Shown: in pieces, positions 33,967 through 45,757 of the stretch
Numbering within the stretch: position 1 is the first letter of the stretch
How the letters are laid out: every line of letters starts with the position of its first letter
Source of the DNA: Flagellimonas chongwuensis
Lineage (GTDB): Bacteria > Bacteroidota > Bacteroidia > Flavobacteriales > Flavobacteriaceae
Direction of reading: 5' to 3'
Assembly: GCF_013376415.1 (NCBI RefSeq)
Contig: NZ_WYET01000013.1
Span: 60,309 to 124,308 of the forward strand
DNA length: 64,000 nucleotides
Notes under the pieces: model-generated
Told to the model about the DNA's origin: nothing
The model's input: only the letters and a program-made list of their open reading frames with translations
Database searches by the model: none
Program-made: the position numbers and the translations under genes

Positions 33967-35835
33967 ATGAAAACTCTAAAACACTTAAGCCGACTGACAT
34001 TATTGCTCTTATTTATTGGTGTGACCTCTTGCTCCAATGACGACAACGGCCCAACACCACCAATGGAAGAGGATGCCAATATTGTAGAGGCAGCCCAAGC
34101 AACTTCTGAATTAAGTACTTTGGTTGCTGCGCTTCAAAAGGCAGATGAAAGTGCCAACAACGATTTGATCACAGCTCTTAGTGGTGAAGGACCATTTACC
34201 GTATTTGCCCCGACCAACGAAGCATTCAACGATTTGCTTGCCCAATTGGATGGTTTTGATTCGCTCGATGACTTTAGTTCACAACAATTGCAAGATTTAC
34301 TTGCTGTAATTCTTACTTATCACGTAGTGGCCGATGCTGCATTTTCCACAGATTTAACCGATGGTATGAGTCTTACTACTCTTCAAAGTTCTTCCTTACA
34401 AGTGGTAATCGATGGTGATGTATTTATTCAAGATGCTACCGATGTTCCTGCCCAAGTGGTTGATGCCGACATCGAGGTTTCCAACGGGGTGGTTCACGTA
34501 ATAGATAAGGTGCTATTACCTCAAGCCATTTTGGACGAATTGGCCGACATTATCCTTGTTCCCATTACAGATTTGGCCATGGGAAATGAAAATCTACAAA
34601 ACTTGGTGGCCGCACTAACCGCAGCCGACGGAGATTTACCAACCGTGTTGCGTGGTGATGGACCATTTACCGTATTGGCTCCCACGGACGAAGCATTCGA
34701 GACATTCCTCGATGGCGCAGCTTTGGATGACATCCCTGTTGACGTTTTGACCAACGTATTGCTTAACCACGTTATTAGCGGTGAAATTTCCTCGGAAGAT
34801 TTGACCGGGCTTGGTTCTGGTTATACAAGTACTATGGCCACAGGAGCTGGAGACCAAATGGTAAGTTTGTTCTTTGATACTTCGGATGGTGTTACCTTTA
34901 ACGGCGTATCTTCTGTTGTAACTCCGGATGTTAAAGCTTTGAACGGTATTGTTCATGTGGTGGATGCCGTAATAGATATCCCTAACATTGTGAACCATGC
35001 GGTTGCCAACCCAGGGCTTTCGTCTTTAGTCGCTGCTTTGACAGATGGCGGAAATACCACATTCACCGATTTGCTATCCGATGAAGAGGAGCTTTTCACC
35101 GTATTTGCACCAGGAAATGATGCATTCAGTGCATTTACTAATCCAAATTCCAATGATATCAATGCAATTTTATCCAACCACGTTGTGGTGGGAGCTGCAG
35201 CGTTCTCCTCTGATTTAACCAATTCGTATGTAACTACGGCGGCAGAATTTGATGTGGACGAAAATTTAAGCCTTTACATTAATACTGATGATGGTGTAAC
35301 CTTAAATGGAACCAGCAATGTGGTAATGGCAGATATTGTAGCCAGCAATGGGGTTATTCACACTGTAGATGCAGTAATCGACCTGCCTACTGTGGTGACC
35401 TTTGCTACAGCCGACCCTACCTTCTCTACTTTGGTACAAGCATTGACTGAATTGACGCCAAGTACTGATTTTGTAAGTGTATTGTCCGCTCAAGATGGTG
35501 CGGGTAGCGATCCATTTACCGTGTTCGCACCCACAAATGATGCGTTTGCTGCTCTTGCAAGTATTCCTGGTGAAGCTGACTTGACCCCGATACTTCAGCA
35601 TCATGTAGTGGCAGGAGCCAATGTTCGCTCAGGCGACCTCAGCGACGGCGCTACGGCAACAACTTTGGAAGGTGATATGATTACCATAAACTTGCCAGGT
35701 ACTGGAGACAATATAGCAGACATTACTGATGGTGCTGGAAACACAGGCATTGGTATAGATGCCGTGGATGTACAAGCCATCAATGGTGTTATTCATGTAG
35801 TGGATACCGTACTTATACCGGATACATCAAACTAA
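33967..35835 (+). CDS. Four-domain fasciclin (FAS1) lipoprotein
   Basis: 622 residues. The signal peptide ends GVTSC (Cys22), followed by SNDDNG, an acidic +2 region like the Bacteroidota lipoprotein export signal, so the protein is probably exposed on the cell surface. Four FAS1 domains follow (about 37-187, 205-339, 345-475, 481-618). Each has an H1-type TVFAPTNxAF motif, an internal HVV motif and an ending xGVIHVVDxVL. FAS1 domains mediate adhesion to proteins or polysaccharides, so surface attachment or aggregation is the likely role. The 204-base leader is AT-rich with no exact -7 box, and a strong terminator follows. Confidence 0.9.
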   Translation: MKTLKHLSRLTLLLLFIGVTSCSNDDNGPTPPMEEDANIVEAAQATSELSTLVAALQKADESANNDLITALSGEGPFTVFAPTNEAFNDLLAQLDGFDSLDDFSSQQLQDLLAVILTYHVVADAAFSTDLTDGMSLTTLQSSSLQVVIDGDVFIQDATDVPAQVVDADIEVSNGVVHVIDKVLLPQAILDELADIILVPITDLAMGNENLQNLVAALTAADGDLPTVLRGDGPFTVLAPTDEAFETFLDGAALDDIPVDVLTNVLLNHVISGEISSEDLTGLGSGYTSTMATGAGDQMVSLFFDTSDGVTFNGVSSVVTPDVKALNGIVHVVDAVIDIPNIVNHAVANPGLSSLVAALTDGGNTTFTDLLSDEEELFTVFAPGNDAFSAFTNPNSNDINAILSNHVVVGAAAFSSDLTNSYVTTAAEFDVDENLSLYINTDDGVTLNGTSNVVMADIVASNGVIHTVDAVIDLPTVVTFATADPTFSTLVQALTELTPSTDFVSVLSAQDGAGSDPFTVFAPTNDAFAALASIPGEADLTPILQHHVVAGANVRSGDLSDGATATTLEGDMITINLPGTGDNIADITDGAGNTGIGIDAVDVQAINGVIHVVDTVLIPDTSN

Positions 35836-35862
35836 CTGATTTTTGATTGATAGATAGTGTTT

Positions 35863-35897
35863 AAAAGCCCCCTCAAAATTAATTGAGGGGGCTTTTT
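35863..35897. terminator. Bidirectional intrinsic terminator between the fasciclin gene and yidC
   Basis: A perfect 11-bp stem (35866-35876 with 35883-35893, loop of 6) is followed by five T on the plus strand and by four T on the minus strand. It can serve both the fasciclin gene and, reading leftward, yidC. Confidence 0.85.
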
Positions 35898-36048
35898 ATC
35901 GTATACAGGTTACCGTTTATCGATGACACATCAACATCAGAATATTTACCAACAAAAAGCGACTGTTTTACAACTATTAATTTTTTCAGTCTAGGTAATG
36001 CCGCATCTTTGGAGTCCCAAATCTTTCCAAACTATACCTGTAAATGGT

Positions 36049-36084
36049 AACTCCCCCAAGGCAACCTTGGGGGAGTTCTTTTTT
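36049..36084 (+). terminator. Strong plus-strand terminator with no gene before it
   Basis: A perfect 13-bp stem (36049-36061 with 36065-36077, loop CAA) runs into six T (36079-36084) on the plus strand. The fasciclin gene already has its own terminator 150 bases upstream, and the only flanking gene on the right, yidC, is on the minus strand, where this hairpin is followed by no T-run. It therefore appears to end an unidentified short transcript. Confidence 0.75.
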
Positions 36085-36105
36085 ATGCCAAAAGCTACTT
36101 TCAGG

Positions 36106-37974
36106 TTATCTTCTTCCTGATTTCTTTTGCTCTTCGGCCTGTTCCATCATTTCGCGCATCTTACGCTGGAACTTGTTCTCTTTTTTAGGCTTTTTCTTGT
36201 TCTCCTGTATCTGTGCATGAATCTTTTCTTCATCCAGAATGTAGTTCTTGATGGCCAACATAATAAAGATGGTAATCAAGTTGGAGATAAAATAATATAA
36301 ACTCAACCCACTCGCATAGTTGTTGAAGAAGAACAACATCATAATAGGCGATAGATACATAATGAACTTCATGTTCGGCATACCGGGCTGCTGCTGCATT
36401 TGCATACTCTGACCAGTGGTCATCTGCATGTAGAAGAAAATGGCAATGGATGCCAAAATCGGAAACAGGGAAACGTGGTCTCCATAAAATGGTATGGTGA
36501 ACGGCAATTCAAAAATGGTGTCATAAGATGATAGATCCTCGGCCCATAAAAAAGGTTTCTGGCGCAACGCAAACGACGTTGGAAAAAACATGAACAGGGA
36601 ATAGAAAATAGGCAACTGCAATAAAGCGGGAACACATCCACTCATAGGGCTTACACCTGCTTTATTGTAGACCTTCATGGTCTCCTGCTGCTTTTTCATG
36701 GCGTTGTCCTTGTACTTTTCGTTGATTTCCGAAATCTCAGGTTTCAACACCTTCATCTTGGCCTGCGACAAATAGGATTTGTAGGTCACCGGCGACAATG
36801 CCAATCGTACTAAAATGGTCATAATCACAATGGCAATTCCATAAGGCAAGAACGAACTTAAGAAGGTGTAGAACGGTGTAAATACGTATCTGTTTATCCA
36901 CCCGAAAATCCCCCATCCAAATGGAATGGAGTCGGCCAATCCCAAATCCTTGTAATCATCCAGTACTTTTACGTCCGTAGGCCCGTAATACCAGTGCATG
37001 TTCTGCGATATTTCACCCCCCTGGAATTCCAAAGGCGCCCTTGTGCTATATTCTTTGGTAAAACGTAGCTCTTTGCTTTCTTCCTCTACCAAATTGGTAG
37101 AAGTTAAATCTGCAGTTTTAAAATGGTTGTCGGTTGCCAGAATGGAGCTAAAGAAATGCTGACGGTACGATAGCCATTTTACATCCTCCTCGGTCTCTTC
37201 GTCAAAATCACTGCTCTCCGAAAGTTTACTGATATCACCATCATCATGGTTATACGTTAAACGGGTATATCTATTTTCGTACTGTACGCTCTTGTTATGT
37301 CGGATTCCTTTAAGGTCCCACTCCAAAGTAACAGGTTTGCTGGTGTTAAAAACCCCGTTCAAACCTTGGGAGCGCATGGTAAAATCCACCAAATATTCAT
37401 TGGGCTTCATCTCGTAGCGGTACTCCAAAAATTTGCCGTTGGCAACTTTTGCCTTCATGGATAGCACCTTATTATCACCGCTTTGGGTTAGGGATGGCTC
37501 AAAATATAAATCGGCCGTGCTCAATACTCGGTTATCCGATGTGGTAAAGTTCAATGCAAAGTTGGCATTTCCATCCTTCACCAAATAAACGGGAATGGAA
37601 TCATAGGTGACAAATTCTTTCATTTTTGCCTCTACTATCTGCCCCCCTTTATTGGCAACTTCTAAATATAGCACCTCATTCTCCAAAATGGTGGTCCCAT
37701 CTGAAGTTTGGGTAAATCCAAAGGCCCCAACTGTATTTTTGTAGTTGGCAACAGCAGTGGAATCGTTAAGGTCGACGGTCGTTGCTTCTTTAACAGGAGC
37801 CGTTTTGACCTCTTGTTCCTTCTTGGCTGCCTCAGCTTCTATTCGTGCTTGTTCTGCTTTTTGAGCTTCAAGCTCTTCTGGCGTTGGCTGATTTTGGAAA
37901 AACATAAAAATGAGTATCCCAAAAATCAGTACAAATCCAATAATGGATTTAATATCCAGCTTCTTTTCTTCCAT
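36106..37974 (-). CDS. yidC: Membrane protein insertase YidC
   Basis: Inserts and folds inner-membrane proteins, with or without SecYEG. 622 residues: an N-terminal anchor (about 11-27), a charged Lys/Glu-rich linker, the large periplasmic P1 domain (about 80-350) and five C-terminal helices in the conserved part (from about 370). These include LSPVTYKSYLSQAKMKVLKP with the conserved Arg/Lys in the hydrophilic groove. The tail is strongly basic (KKPKKENKFQRKMREMMEQAEEQ...), as in ribosome-binding YidC tails. The pyrG gene lies 65 bases upstream on the same strand. A perfect -7 box in that gap allows separate transcription. Confidence 0.95.
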   Translation of the reverse strand: MEEKKLDIKSIIGFVLIFGILIFMFFQNQPTPEELEAQKAEQARIEAEAAKKEQEVKTAPVKEATTVDLNDSTAVANYKNTVGAFGFTQTSDGTTILENEVLYLEVANKGGQIVEAKMKEFVTYDSIPVYLVKDGNANFALNFTTSDNRVLSTADLYFEPSLTQSGDNKVLSMKAKVANGKFLEYRYEMKPNEYLVDFTMRSQGLNGVFNTSKPVTLEWDLKGIRHNKSVQYENRYTRLTYNHDDGDISKLSESSDFDEETEEDVKWLSYRQHFFSSILATDNHFKTADLTSTNLVEEESKELRFTKEYSTRAPLEFQGGEISQNMHWYYGPTDVKVLDDYKDLGLADSIPFGWGIFGWINRYVFTPFYTFLSSFLPYGIAIVIMTILVRLALSPVTYKSYLSQAKMKVLKPEISEINEKYKDNAMKKQQETMKVYNKAGVSPMSGCVPALLQLPIFYSLFMFFPTSFALRQKPFLWAEDLSSYDTIFELPFTIPFYGDHVSLFPILASIAIFFYMQMTTGQSMQMQQQPGMPNMKFIMYLSPIMMLFFFNNYASGLSLYYFISNLITIFIMLAIKNYILDEEKIHAQIQENKKKPKKENKFQRKMREMMEQAEEQKKSGRR

Positions 37975-38015
37975 GAATATTATTTAGTAGAAATATGTAT
38001 TGGTATTTCAGGTGA

Positions 38016-38023
38016 CAAATATA
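38016..38023 (-). promoter_or_regulatory. yidC: -7 box between pyrG and yidC
   Basis: TATATTTG on the minus strand, a perfect TAnnTTTG, gives a predicted yidC leader of about 38 bases. No TTG is found at the usual -33 distance. Confidence 0.45.
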
Positions 38024-38039
38024 TGCCCAAAAGCCTGTT

Positions 38040-39966
<1,927 letters not shown>

Positions 39967-40009
39967 ATCTAGGTCTAAAATACTATCTTTCCCAGAACAA
40001 ATCCGTAAA

Positions 40010-40873
40010 ATGAAACGTAGAAATTTTATAGCCACGGCCGCAGTCGGGTCCGCAGGTCTGGCCTCAACCTCTGCCATGGCTTACGGCCAAGGCCAAAACA
40101 AAGAATTTAAACTCAAGAACAATATTAACCACAGCGTTTGTGAATGGTGCTTTAATGACATCCCCTTGGAGGATTTTTTAAAGACCCTCAACGAGCTCGG
40201 CGTTAAGGCCATTGATTTGGTGGGACCGGATAGATGGCACATATTGAAGAAGTACGACATACATTGTTCCATGTGCAATGGGGCTGAAATTAGTTTGACC
40301 GAAGGTTGGAACAATCCCAAATACCACGAGCAGCTTATAAAAAACTATACGGAAATGATTCCTAAAGTGGCCGAAGCCGGTTACACCAACCTTATCTGTT
40401 TTAGCGGCAACCGAAATGGCATGAACGACTACGTGGGTCTGCAAAATTGTGTTGACGGACTATCGCAGATCATGCCCTTGGCAGAAAAACATGGGGTGGT
40501 TATCCAGATGGAGCTATTTAACCAAGTAAACCACCCGGACTATATGTGCGACAATTCCATTTGGGGCGTAGAACTTTGCAAGCACTTGGGTAGTGACAAC
40601 TTTAAACTATTGTTCGATATCTACCATATGCAGATTCAAGAGGGCGATATCATCCGAAGTATACAAAACTACCATCCATATTTTGGACATTACCACTGTG
40701 CAGGAGTTCCAGGTAGACACGAAATAGATGAGACACAGGAGCTCTATTATCCTGCGATCATAAAAGCAATACATGCAACGGGTTTCAAGGGCTATGTGGC
40801 CCAAGAATTTATAGTAACCTGGGAGGATAAGATCGCGGCGTTAAAAGATGCTTTTACGAGGTGTGATATTTAG
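40010..40873 (+). CDS. Hydroxypyruvate isomerase-like TIM-barrel protein with Tat signal
   Basis: 287 residues with a twin-arginine signal (KRRNFIATAA, cleavage near SAMA), so it is exported folded. The body is a sugar-isomerase TIM barrel of the Hyi/IolE type. Metal ligands are suggested by Glu in IQMELFN, Asp/His in LLFDIYHMQ, His in YFGHYHCAG and Glu in VAQEFI. The usual Hyi gene product is cytoplasmic; a periplasmic form in Bacteroidota suggests a sugar-acid or keto-sugar epimerase of polysaccharide breakdown. The exact substrate is not readable. Confidence 0.82.
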   Translation: MKRRNFIATAAVGSAGLASTSAMAYGQGQNKEFKLKNNINHSVCEWCFNDIPLEDFLKTLNELGVKAIDLVGPDRWHILKKYDIHCSMCNGAEISLTEGWNNPKYHEQLIKNYTEMIPKVAEAGYTNLICFSGNRNGMNDYVGLQNCVDGLSQIMPLAEKHGVVIQMELFNQVNHPDYMCDNSIWGVELCKHLGSDNFKLLFDIYHMQIQEGDIIRSIQNYHPYFGHYHCAGVPGRHEIDETQELYYPAIIKAIHATGFKGYVAQEFIVTWEDKIAALKDAFTRCDI

Positions 40874-40931
40874 CCCAAGAGCCCAAAACAAGTAATAATT
40901 AGGATGGTGGGCGTTCGACCTTTTTCATGAT

Positions 40932-41471
40932 TCAGCGCCTTGAGCTATCCATAAGAGCCATCATAATCTTTTGGTTCCATTCCTGCTGCTTCTCACGGTT
41001 TCGAGAAAAGTTGGTTTCCCAGTCATACCGCTCTTGGTATTCTTGAAGTTCTCTTAGGATATCATTATATATCTTCTTAACCTCTGCCTTTACATCATCG
41101 GAAAAAGATGTTCTATGTAGCTTTTCCCGCATCTTACGGGCAAAGATCTCGGTTATATCAAAATGTAGCTGTTCGTGCGCCAACGTATTTTCATTGCACA
41201 GCTTTGGCCTATACCACGATTCGTTTGGATAGAAATAGGCATTCACTTCAAAATCCAAATGAACCTCGTGATGCAGTAAATTTGCGGAATAGGAATAGCT
41301 GATACCACTTGCAGTGGTGGCCGCAGATTCTTCTGCGGGAGGTACTTTTCCCTTAAAATCGGCCCAAGTAAGCCTTATATCTTCGCTCCATGGAACTCCC
41401 TGCTCGATTTCTTGCGCCAATCCAAAAAAACCAAGTAGAAAAATACATACTATGGGAGCTATTTTGTCCAA
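40932..41471 (-). CDS. DUF922 putative zinc protease-like exported protein
   Basis: 179 residues with a signal-like N-terminus and a TTG start at 41471, which overlaps the osmC stop region by 13 bases; no ATG is usable. The motif HEQLHFDI (near 99-106) is the conserved HExxH-like core of DUF922, a group thought to be metalloproteases. The second half is a charged helical region (FARKMREKLHRTSF...). It ends the guaA-LysM-osmC transcription unit and probably depends on translational coupling from osmC, given its weak start. Confidence 0.72.
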   Translation of the reverse strand: MDKIAPIVCIFLLGFFGLAQEIEQGVPWSEDIRLTWADFKGKVPPAEESAATTASGISYSYSANLLHHEVHLDFEVNAYFYPNESWYRPKLCNENTLAHEQLHFDITEIFARKMREKLHRTSFSDDVKAEVKKIYNDILRELQEYQERYDWETNFSRNREKQQEWNQKIMMALMDSSRR

Positions 41472-41863
41472 TTAAATTCGATTACCTTTTCAATATCTGG
41501 ATGCAAGCTGTAATGTACGGGACAGGTATTGGCGGTATGCACCAATATTTTTCTATGCTTTTCGGAAATAGCTGAGGGCATTTCAAATTTCACCTCGATT
41601 TTGGATATCCTCCTTGGATTGGCCGCCATATGCTTTGTTACCTCGGCGGTGGCTCCGTTCAGGTCCACTTCCAAATCACGCGCCTTAATGCCCATCATGG
41701 TCATCATACAATTGGCAAGTCCAGTGGCCACGGTATCGGTGGGCGAAAAGGCTTCTCCCTTACCATTATTGTCCACAGGGGCATCTGTAATATATTCGTT
41801 ACCCGAGCGCAGATGAACACATGTGGTGCGAAGATTTCCGTTATAAGTTACTTTTGACGTCAT
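41459..41863 (-). CDS. OsmC/Ohr family protein
   Basis: 134 residues of the OsmC superfamily, thiol-dependent peroxidases that reduce organic hydroperoxides. The two conserved redox cysteines are in LANCMMTMMG and NTCPVHYSL. It is of the OsmC type more than the Ohr type. The gene overlaps the LysM gene by 23 bases and the DUF922 gene by 13, so it sits inside the guaA operon. Confidence 0.87.
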   Translation of the reverse strand: MTSKVTYNGNLRTTCVHLRSGNEYITDAPVDNNGKGEAFSPTDTVATGLANCMMTMMGIKARDLEVDLNGATAEVTKHMAANPRRISKIEVKFEMPSAISEKHRKILVHTANTCPVHYSLHPDIEKVIEFNWTK

Positions 41864-44027
41864 TTTTTTGCTCTACTTCCTTAATCGTTAAGTTATTGTA
41901 CTCCATGATATAACATGCCCTGTTAAAATAACCAGAGGTCCAATCATTCAAATAATCAAAACCATTACCTGCATATTCGGTAAGTCCGATATATTTGGAA
42001 GTTTCAAAAAGATTCTTCTTGTAGGCAAGCTTAAGCAGAACATCCATTGTCACATCAAATCCCCTTACCGCATATCTATCCGGTACGAGCCCATCGTACT
42101 TCTTTGTATATGCTCTTACAAAGGAATCGTTTTCACTTTCCTTGTAAAATGAAGGATATGTAAATCTAAGGTTTGACAAATGCGTTTTTGATACGGCATC
42201 GTCCTCGAATGCCCCATTATAGCTGGTAGTGAACATACGCACCTTTGTTTGCTTTCCTTCTTCGGTTTCTCCTATTCGAGTATTGGCCGAGTTCAATATG
42301 GAAGTGACACTTGCCACCATATTGGGCTGGTCGGTTTCCAAGAAAACCCAGTTTTCCTTCTCATTGGAAAGTTGGATAAGGAAGCGGTCCAAATGCAATG
42401 ATTTGTTGTCAATGATTTTGGCAATTTGCGCTGCCGGAAACTTGCTCAAAATAGAATCGTGAGCTACCTGATGGGTAGAATCGGCAATGATGATTACATT
42501 CTCGTTCTTATGGATTTTTTCCATGTAAGATAGTAGCTTATCCCTGAGCACGGCATCTCTTGGCACGGAGAAGAACACATTGTTATGGCTCAACTTACTA
42601 TCCGATGAAATGGGTGCGATCACCGGAATTTTTTTTGCAGCGGCCTGTACGGCCACCTCGTCCAACGGCCCGGCAGCCAATGGTCCGATAATAGCATCAA
42701 CTCCATTCAAATTTTCCCTGAAAAGAATTTCCTTCACTTTAGCTTGGTCCAATTGTGTGTCATAAGTTTTCACATCTACTGAAACCCCTAGTTTTTTAAT
42801 GGAATCCAAAGCGACCATTGCGCCGGTATAAAATCCAAGACTTAGTGCCAGATCTCTACGGTTTTTAATCAATTCCTCGGCTTTTTCGGTATCCGCCACG
42901 TTTACCTTGTCCAATCTAAAGGGAAGCATAAAGACCAACTTGGGCCTATTCTCCACATTGATACTGTCCACCAAATTGATTTTATCCAGAACCAAGGCAT
43001 TCTTCACTTCGAGCTCTTTGGCTTTTTCTTTGGGCAATTTTAGCACCATTCCCGCCTTCAATCCATTTTCAAGCGCTGGGTTCAAACGGAATAGCTCTTC
43101 TCTCGTGATTTTCAGGTTTTGGGTAATCCTAAAAATATTTTGTTTGGGTTTAACTTCATAAAAAATAAAGTTCTCCGTATTTACTTCTCCTTTGGTATCT
43201 CTCTTTTTGGGAAGCCTTACCACCATGCCTTCTTTGAGACCGCCCTGTTTCATAATCTCAGGATTGAGCCTCACTATGGAATCTGTTGGAATACCATATT
43301 CTCTTCCCAAGCTGTAAAGTGTCATTTTAGGCGGCACCGTATACGAAGTGAACAGGTCTGTTTTTTGTCCTTTTAAGCTGTCTCCCTTTGGTCTGGGCAG
43401 TTTCAATTCTTGACCTGCTGCCAAATAATTGGTGGTCTTGTCCAGTTCGGGGTTCAAAATCAAAAGGCTATCCACACTTATACCGTATTTGTGCGCCACA
43501 CTCCATCGTGTTTCTTTAGGTTGTACGGTATAAACCTCAAAATCCAGTTCCTTTTCTTCATCGGGTTCAACTTCCGGGAAAACCGGAATCTGAAGAATCA
43601 TTTTACGATCAAGTGTCTCTGAATACAAATTGGTATTGTATCTTTTTAACTGATCTTGGGTGATATTGTATTTTTTTGTGATACCGAATATGGTCTCCTT
43701 GCGTTTTACCCTGTGGCGTATAAAACGGATTGGCTTCACTTCTTCCTCTTGCTCCTCCTCTACCTTGGTCTTGGTTTTAGTTTCTACAGGCTTGCCATTC
43801 AAAGGAATTATAAGAATTGTATTCTCCTTGACATCGGAAGCACTCTTGATTTCTTTATTTGCCTGTAATATGCTGTAGGGCGTAACCCTGTACTTTTGGG
43901 AAATGCTTTTAAGTGTTTCCCCTTCTTTTACAGCGTGTGTTGCATAGTTTTGCGCAGAAACCGGTACCATAGCAAAAAAGAGCACCATGGTAAAAACCAG
44001 TTGTAACATATATTTTTTCATTCCCAT
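41841..44027 (-). CDS. LysM-repeat protein fused to a type I periplasmic-binding-like domain
   Basis: 728 residues. The signal peptide (to VSAQ, residue 26) is followed by five LysM modules (about 29-75, 102-148, 165-211, 228-273 and 288-332), with an acidic linker at 80-100. From about residue 363 comes a domain of the ABC-type amino-acid/branched-chain binding fold ([41 protein letters not shown]). LysM binds peptidoglycan and the second part resembles a ligand receptor without a transporter. The start overlaps the guaA end by 10 bases. This architecture is common in Bacteroidota but its ligand is unknown; an alternative is a cell-wall-linked LpoA-like factor. Confidence 0.82.
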   Translation of the reverse strand: MGMKKYMLQLVFTMVLFFAMVPVSAQNYATHAVKEGETLKSISQKYRVTPYSILQANKEIKSASDVKENTILIIPLNGKPVETKTKTKVEEEQEEEVKPIRFIRHRVKRKETIFGITKKYNITQDQLKRYNTNLYSETLDRKMILQIPVFPEVEPDEEKELDFEVYTVQPKETRWSVAHKYGISVDSLLILNPELDKTTNYLAAGQELKLPRPKGDSLKGQKTDLFTSYTVPPKMTLYSLGREYGIPTDSIVRLNPEIMKQGGLKEGMVVRLPKKRDTKGEVNTENFIFYEVKPKQNIFRITQNLKITREELFRLNPALENGLKAGMVLKLPKEKAKELEVKNALVLDKINLVDSINVENRPKLVFMLPFRLDKVNVADTEKAEELIKNRRDLALSLGFYTGAMVALDSIKKLGVSVDVKTYDTQLDQAKVKEILFRENLNGVDAIIGPLAAGPLDEVAVQAAAKKIPVIAPISSDSKLSHNNVFFSVPRDAVLRDKLLSYMEKIHKNENVIIIADSTHQVAHDSILSKFPAAQIAKIIDNKSLHLDRFLIQLSNEKENWVFLETDQPNMVASVTSILNSANTRIGETEEGKQTKVRMFTTSYNGAFEDDAVSKTHLSNLRFTYPSFYKESENDSFVRAYTKKYDGLVPDRYAVRGFDVTMDVLLKLAYKKNLFETSKYIGLTEYAGNGFDYLNDWTSGYFNRACYIMEYNNLTIKEVEQKNDVKSNL

Positions 44028-45550
44028 TCTATAGTTGCCGGTGGTTTTGAACTAATGTCGTACACCACTCTATTAACGCCTTTAACCTTGTTTATTATAT
44101 CGTTAGAGGTTTTTTGCAGGAATTCGTAGGGCAAATTCACCCAATCGGCGGTCATACCATCGGTACTTTCGACCGCTCTAAGCGCGACACATTTTTCGTA
44201 CGTACGCTCATCTCCCATTACCCCAACACTATCTACGGGCAAAAGCATGGCTCCGGCCTGCCAAACCTTGTCATAAAGTCCCCATTTTTTCAAACCATCA
44301 ACAAAAATGGCATCCACTTCTTGCAAAATGGCCACTTTTTCCGCTGTAATATCCCCCAAGATACGGATTCCCAAACCAGGTCCTGGAAAGGGGTGTCTTC
44401 CCAAAATTTCAGGGGACATGTCCATACTTGCCCCAACTCGCCTTACCTCATCTTTGAACAACATTTTTAAGGGCTCCACTATTTTCAACTTCATGTAGTC
44501 GGGCAATCCTCCAACGTTGTGATGACTTTTTATTACTGCTGATGGTCCGCCACTGGCCGAAACGGATTCAATTCTATCTGGATAGATGGTTCCTTGTGCC
44601 AACCATTTTGCATTTTCCACTTTGTGTGACTCATCATCAAAAACCTCTATAAAGACCCTTCCGATGATCTTTCTTTTTCCTTCTGGGTCCGATTCACCTT
44701 TCAAGGCATCCAAAAAGCGTGCCGAAGCATCAACACCCTTTACATTAAGTCCCATGTGTTTATATTGATCCAAAACATCTGCAAACTCGTTCTTACGCAA
44801 AAGCCCGTTGTTCACAAAGATGCAGTATAGGTGATCGCCTATGGCCTTGTGCAGCAACATGGCCGCGACACTGGAATCAACCCCACCTGAGAGACCGAGT
44901 ATTACTTTTTCATCTCCGATCTCTTTCTTAAGCTCCTCAACGGTTGTTTCCACAAAAGCATCAGGGGTCCAATCCTGTTGCAATCCAGCAATATTCACCA
45001 AAAAGTTTTCCAACAGTTTTTTTCCGTCGGTGGTGTGGTATACTTCTGGGTGGAACTGAATTCCATAGGTAGTTTCCCCTGCTATTTTATAGGCGGCATT
45101 CTCCACATCGTGGGTACTGGCCAACCGAACCGCTCCCTCGGGCAGTTCTTTTATGGTATCGCTGTGGCTCATCCATACTTGGCTCCCTTCACCTATGCCA
45201 TTTAAAAAATCCTCTCCTTCCTTTACATAAGAGAGGTTAGCTCGGCCATATTCACGTGTTGCCGAAGGTGCCACGTTTCCACCATGAAAGTGGGACAGGT
45301 ATTGCGCACCATAGCAAATCCCCAACAAAGGCATTTTCCCCTTTATTTTTGAAAGATCAGGATGCGGCGCCTGTTCGGAACGTACCGAAGATGGCGACCC
45401 CGAAAGGATAACGGCCTTATACTCCGATAAATCCTTGGGCAATTTATTGTACGGCTTAATTTCTGAATAAATGTTGAGTTCCCTTACGCGTCTTGCGATC
45501 AGCTGAGTATACTGGGAACCAAAGTCTAGGATGAGTACGTTGTTATGCAT
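44018..45550 (-). CDS. guaA: GMP synthase (glutamine-hydrolysing)
   Basis: Converts XMP to GMP. 510 residues from the ATG at 45550; an upstream TTG (45565) would add five residues. The glutaminase half has Cys79 in LGICYGAQ with the His/Glu pair in [10 protein letters not shown]. The PP-loop [13 protein letters not shown] lies near 225-237, and the dimerisation domain ends IEWE, as in the family. Two perfect -7 boxes with TTG partners lie upstream. It heads an operon with the LysM, OsmC and DUF922 genes, joined by overlaps. Confidence 0.96.
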   Translation of the reverse strand: MHNNVLILDFGSQYTQLIARRVRELNIYSEIKPYNKLPKDLSEYKAVILSGSPSSVRSEQAPHPDLSKIKGKMPLLGICYGAQYLSHFHGGNVAPSATREYGRANLSYVKEGEDFLNGIGEGSQVWMSHSDTIKELPEGAVRLASTHDVENAAYKIAGETTYGIQFHPEVYHTTDGKKLLENFLVNIAGLQQDWTPDAFVETTVEELKKEIGDEKVILGLSGGVDSSVAAMLLHKAIGDHLYCIFVNNGLLRKNEFADVLDQYKHMGLNVKGVDASARFLDALKGESDPEGKRKIIGRVFIEVFDDESHKVENAKWLAQGTIYPDRIESVSASGGPSAVIKSHHNVGGLPDYMKLKIVEPLKMLFKDEVRRVGASMDMSPEILGRHPFPGPGLGIRILGDITAEKVAILQEVDAIFVDGLKKWGLYDKVWQAGAMLLPVDSVGVMGDERTYEKCVALRAVESTDGMTADWVNLPYEFLQKTSNDIINKVKGVNRVVYDISSKPPATIEWE

Positions 45551-45578
45551 GGGCAAAAATAGCAATTTGCTTTAGTTG

Positions 45579-45610
45579 CAAAAGTATCTTTTAAAGGTTA
45601 TTTATGACAA
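45579..45610 (-). promoter_or_regulatory. guaA: guaA promoter 1
   Basis: On the minus strand, TTG (45608-45610) and TACTTTTG (45579-45586) are separated by 21 bases, a perfect TTG / TAnnTTTG pair. The predicted start is near 45575, giving a leader of about 25 bases. Confidence 0.7.
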
Positions 45611-45618
45611 GTTTTTCC

Positions 45619-45647
45619 CAAAAGTAATTCCAACGGGTTATTAACAA
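45619..45647 (-). promoter_or_regulatory. guaA: guaA promoter 2, upstream
   Basis: A second TTG (45645-45647) and TACTTTTG (45619-45626) pair with 18 bases between lies exactly 40 bases upstream of the first box. Both boxes are identical in sequence. Confidence 0.5.
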
Positions 45648-45757
45648 CTTCATTTGTTTGGGCTGCTCCTCATTATATTTTTAATAAGCGTTCTCTCTTA
45701 TATAGTTTTTTTCTTAATTGATTTCATTATTTCTTTGCGGTCTAAATTGAACCAACC

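Noticed and set aside
39967..40077. An N-terminal extension of the DUF3820 protein
   Set aside because: It would overlap the divergent isomerase gene by 68 bases and gives sequence unlike the family.
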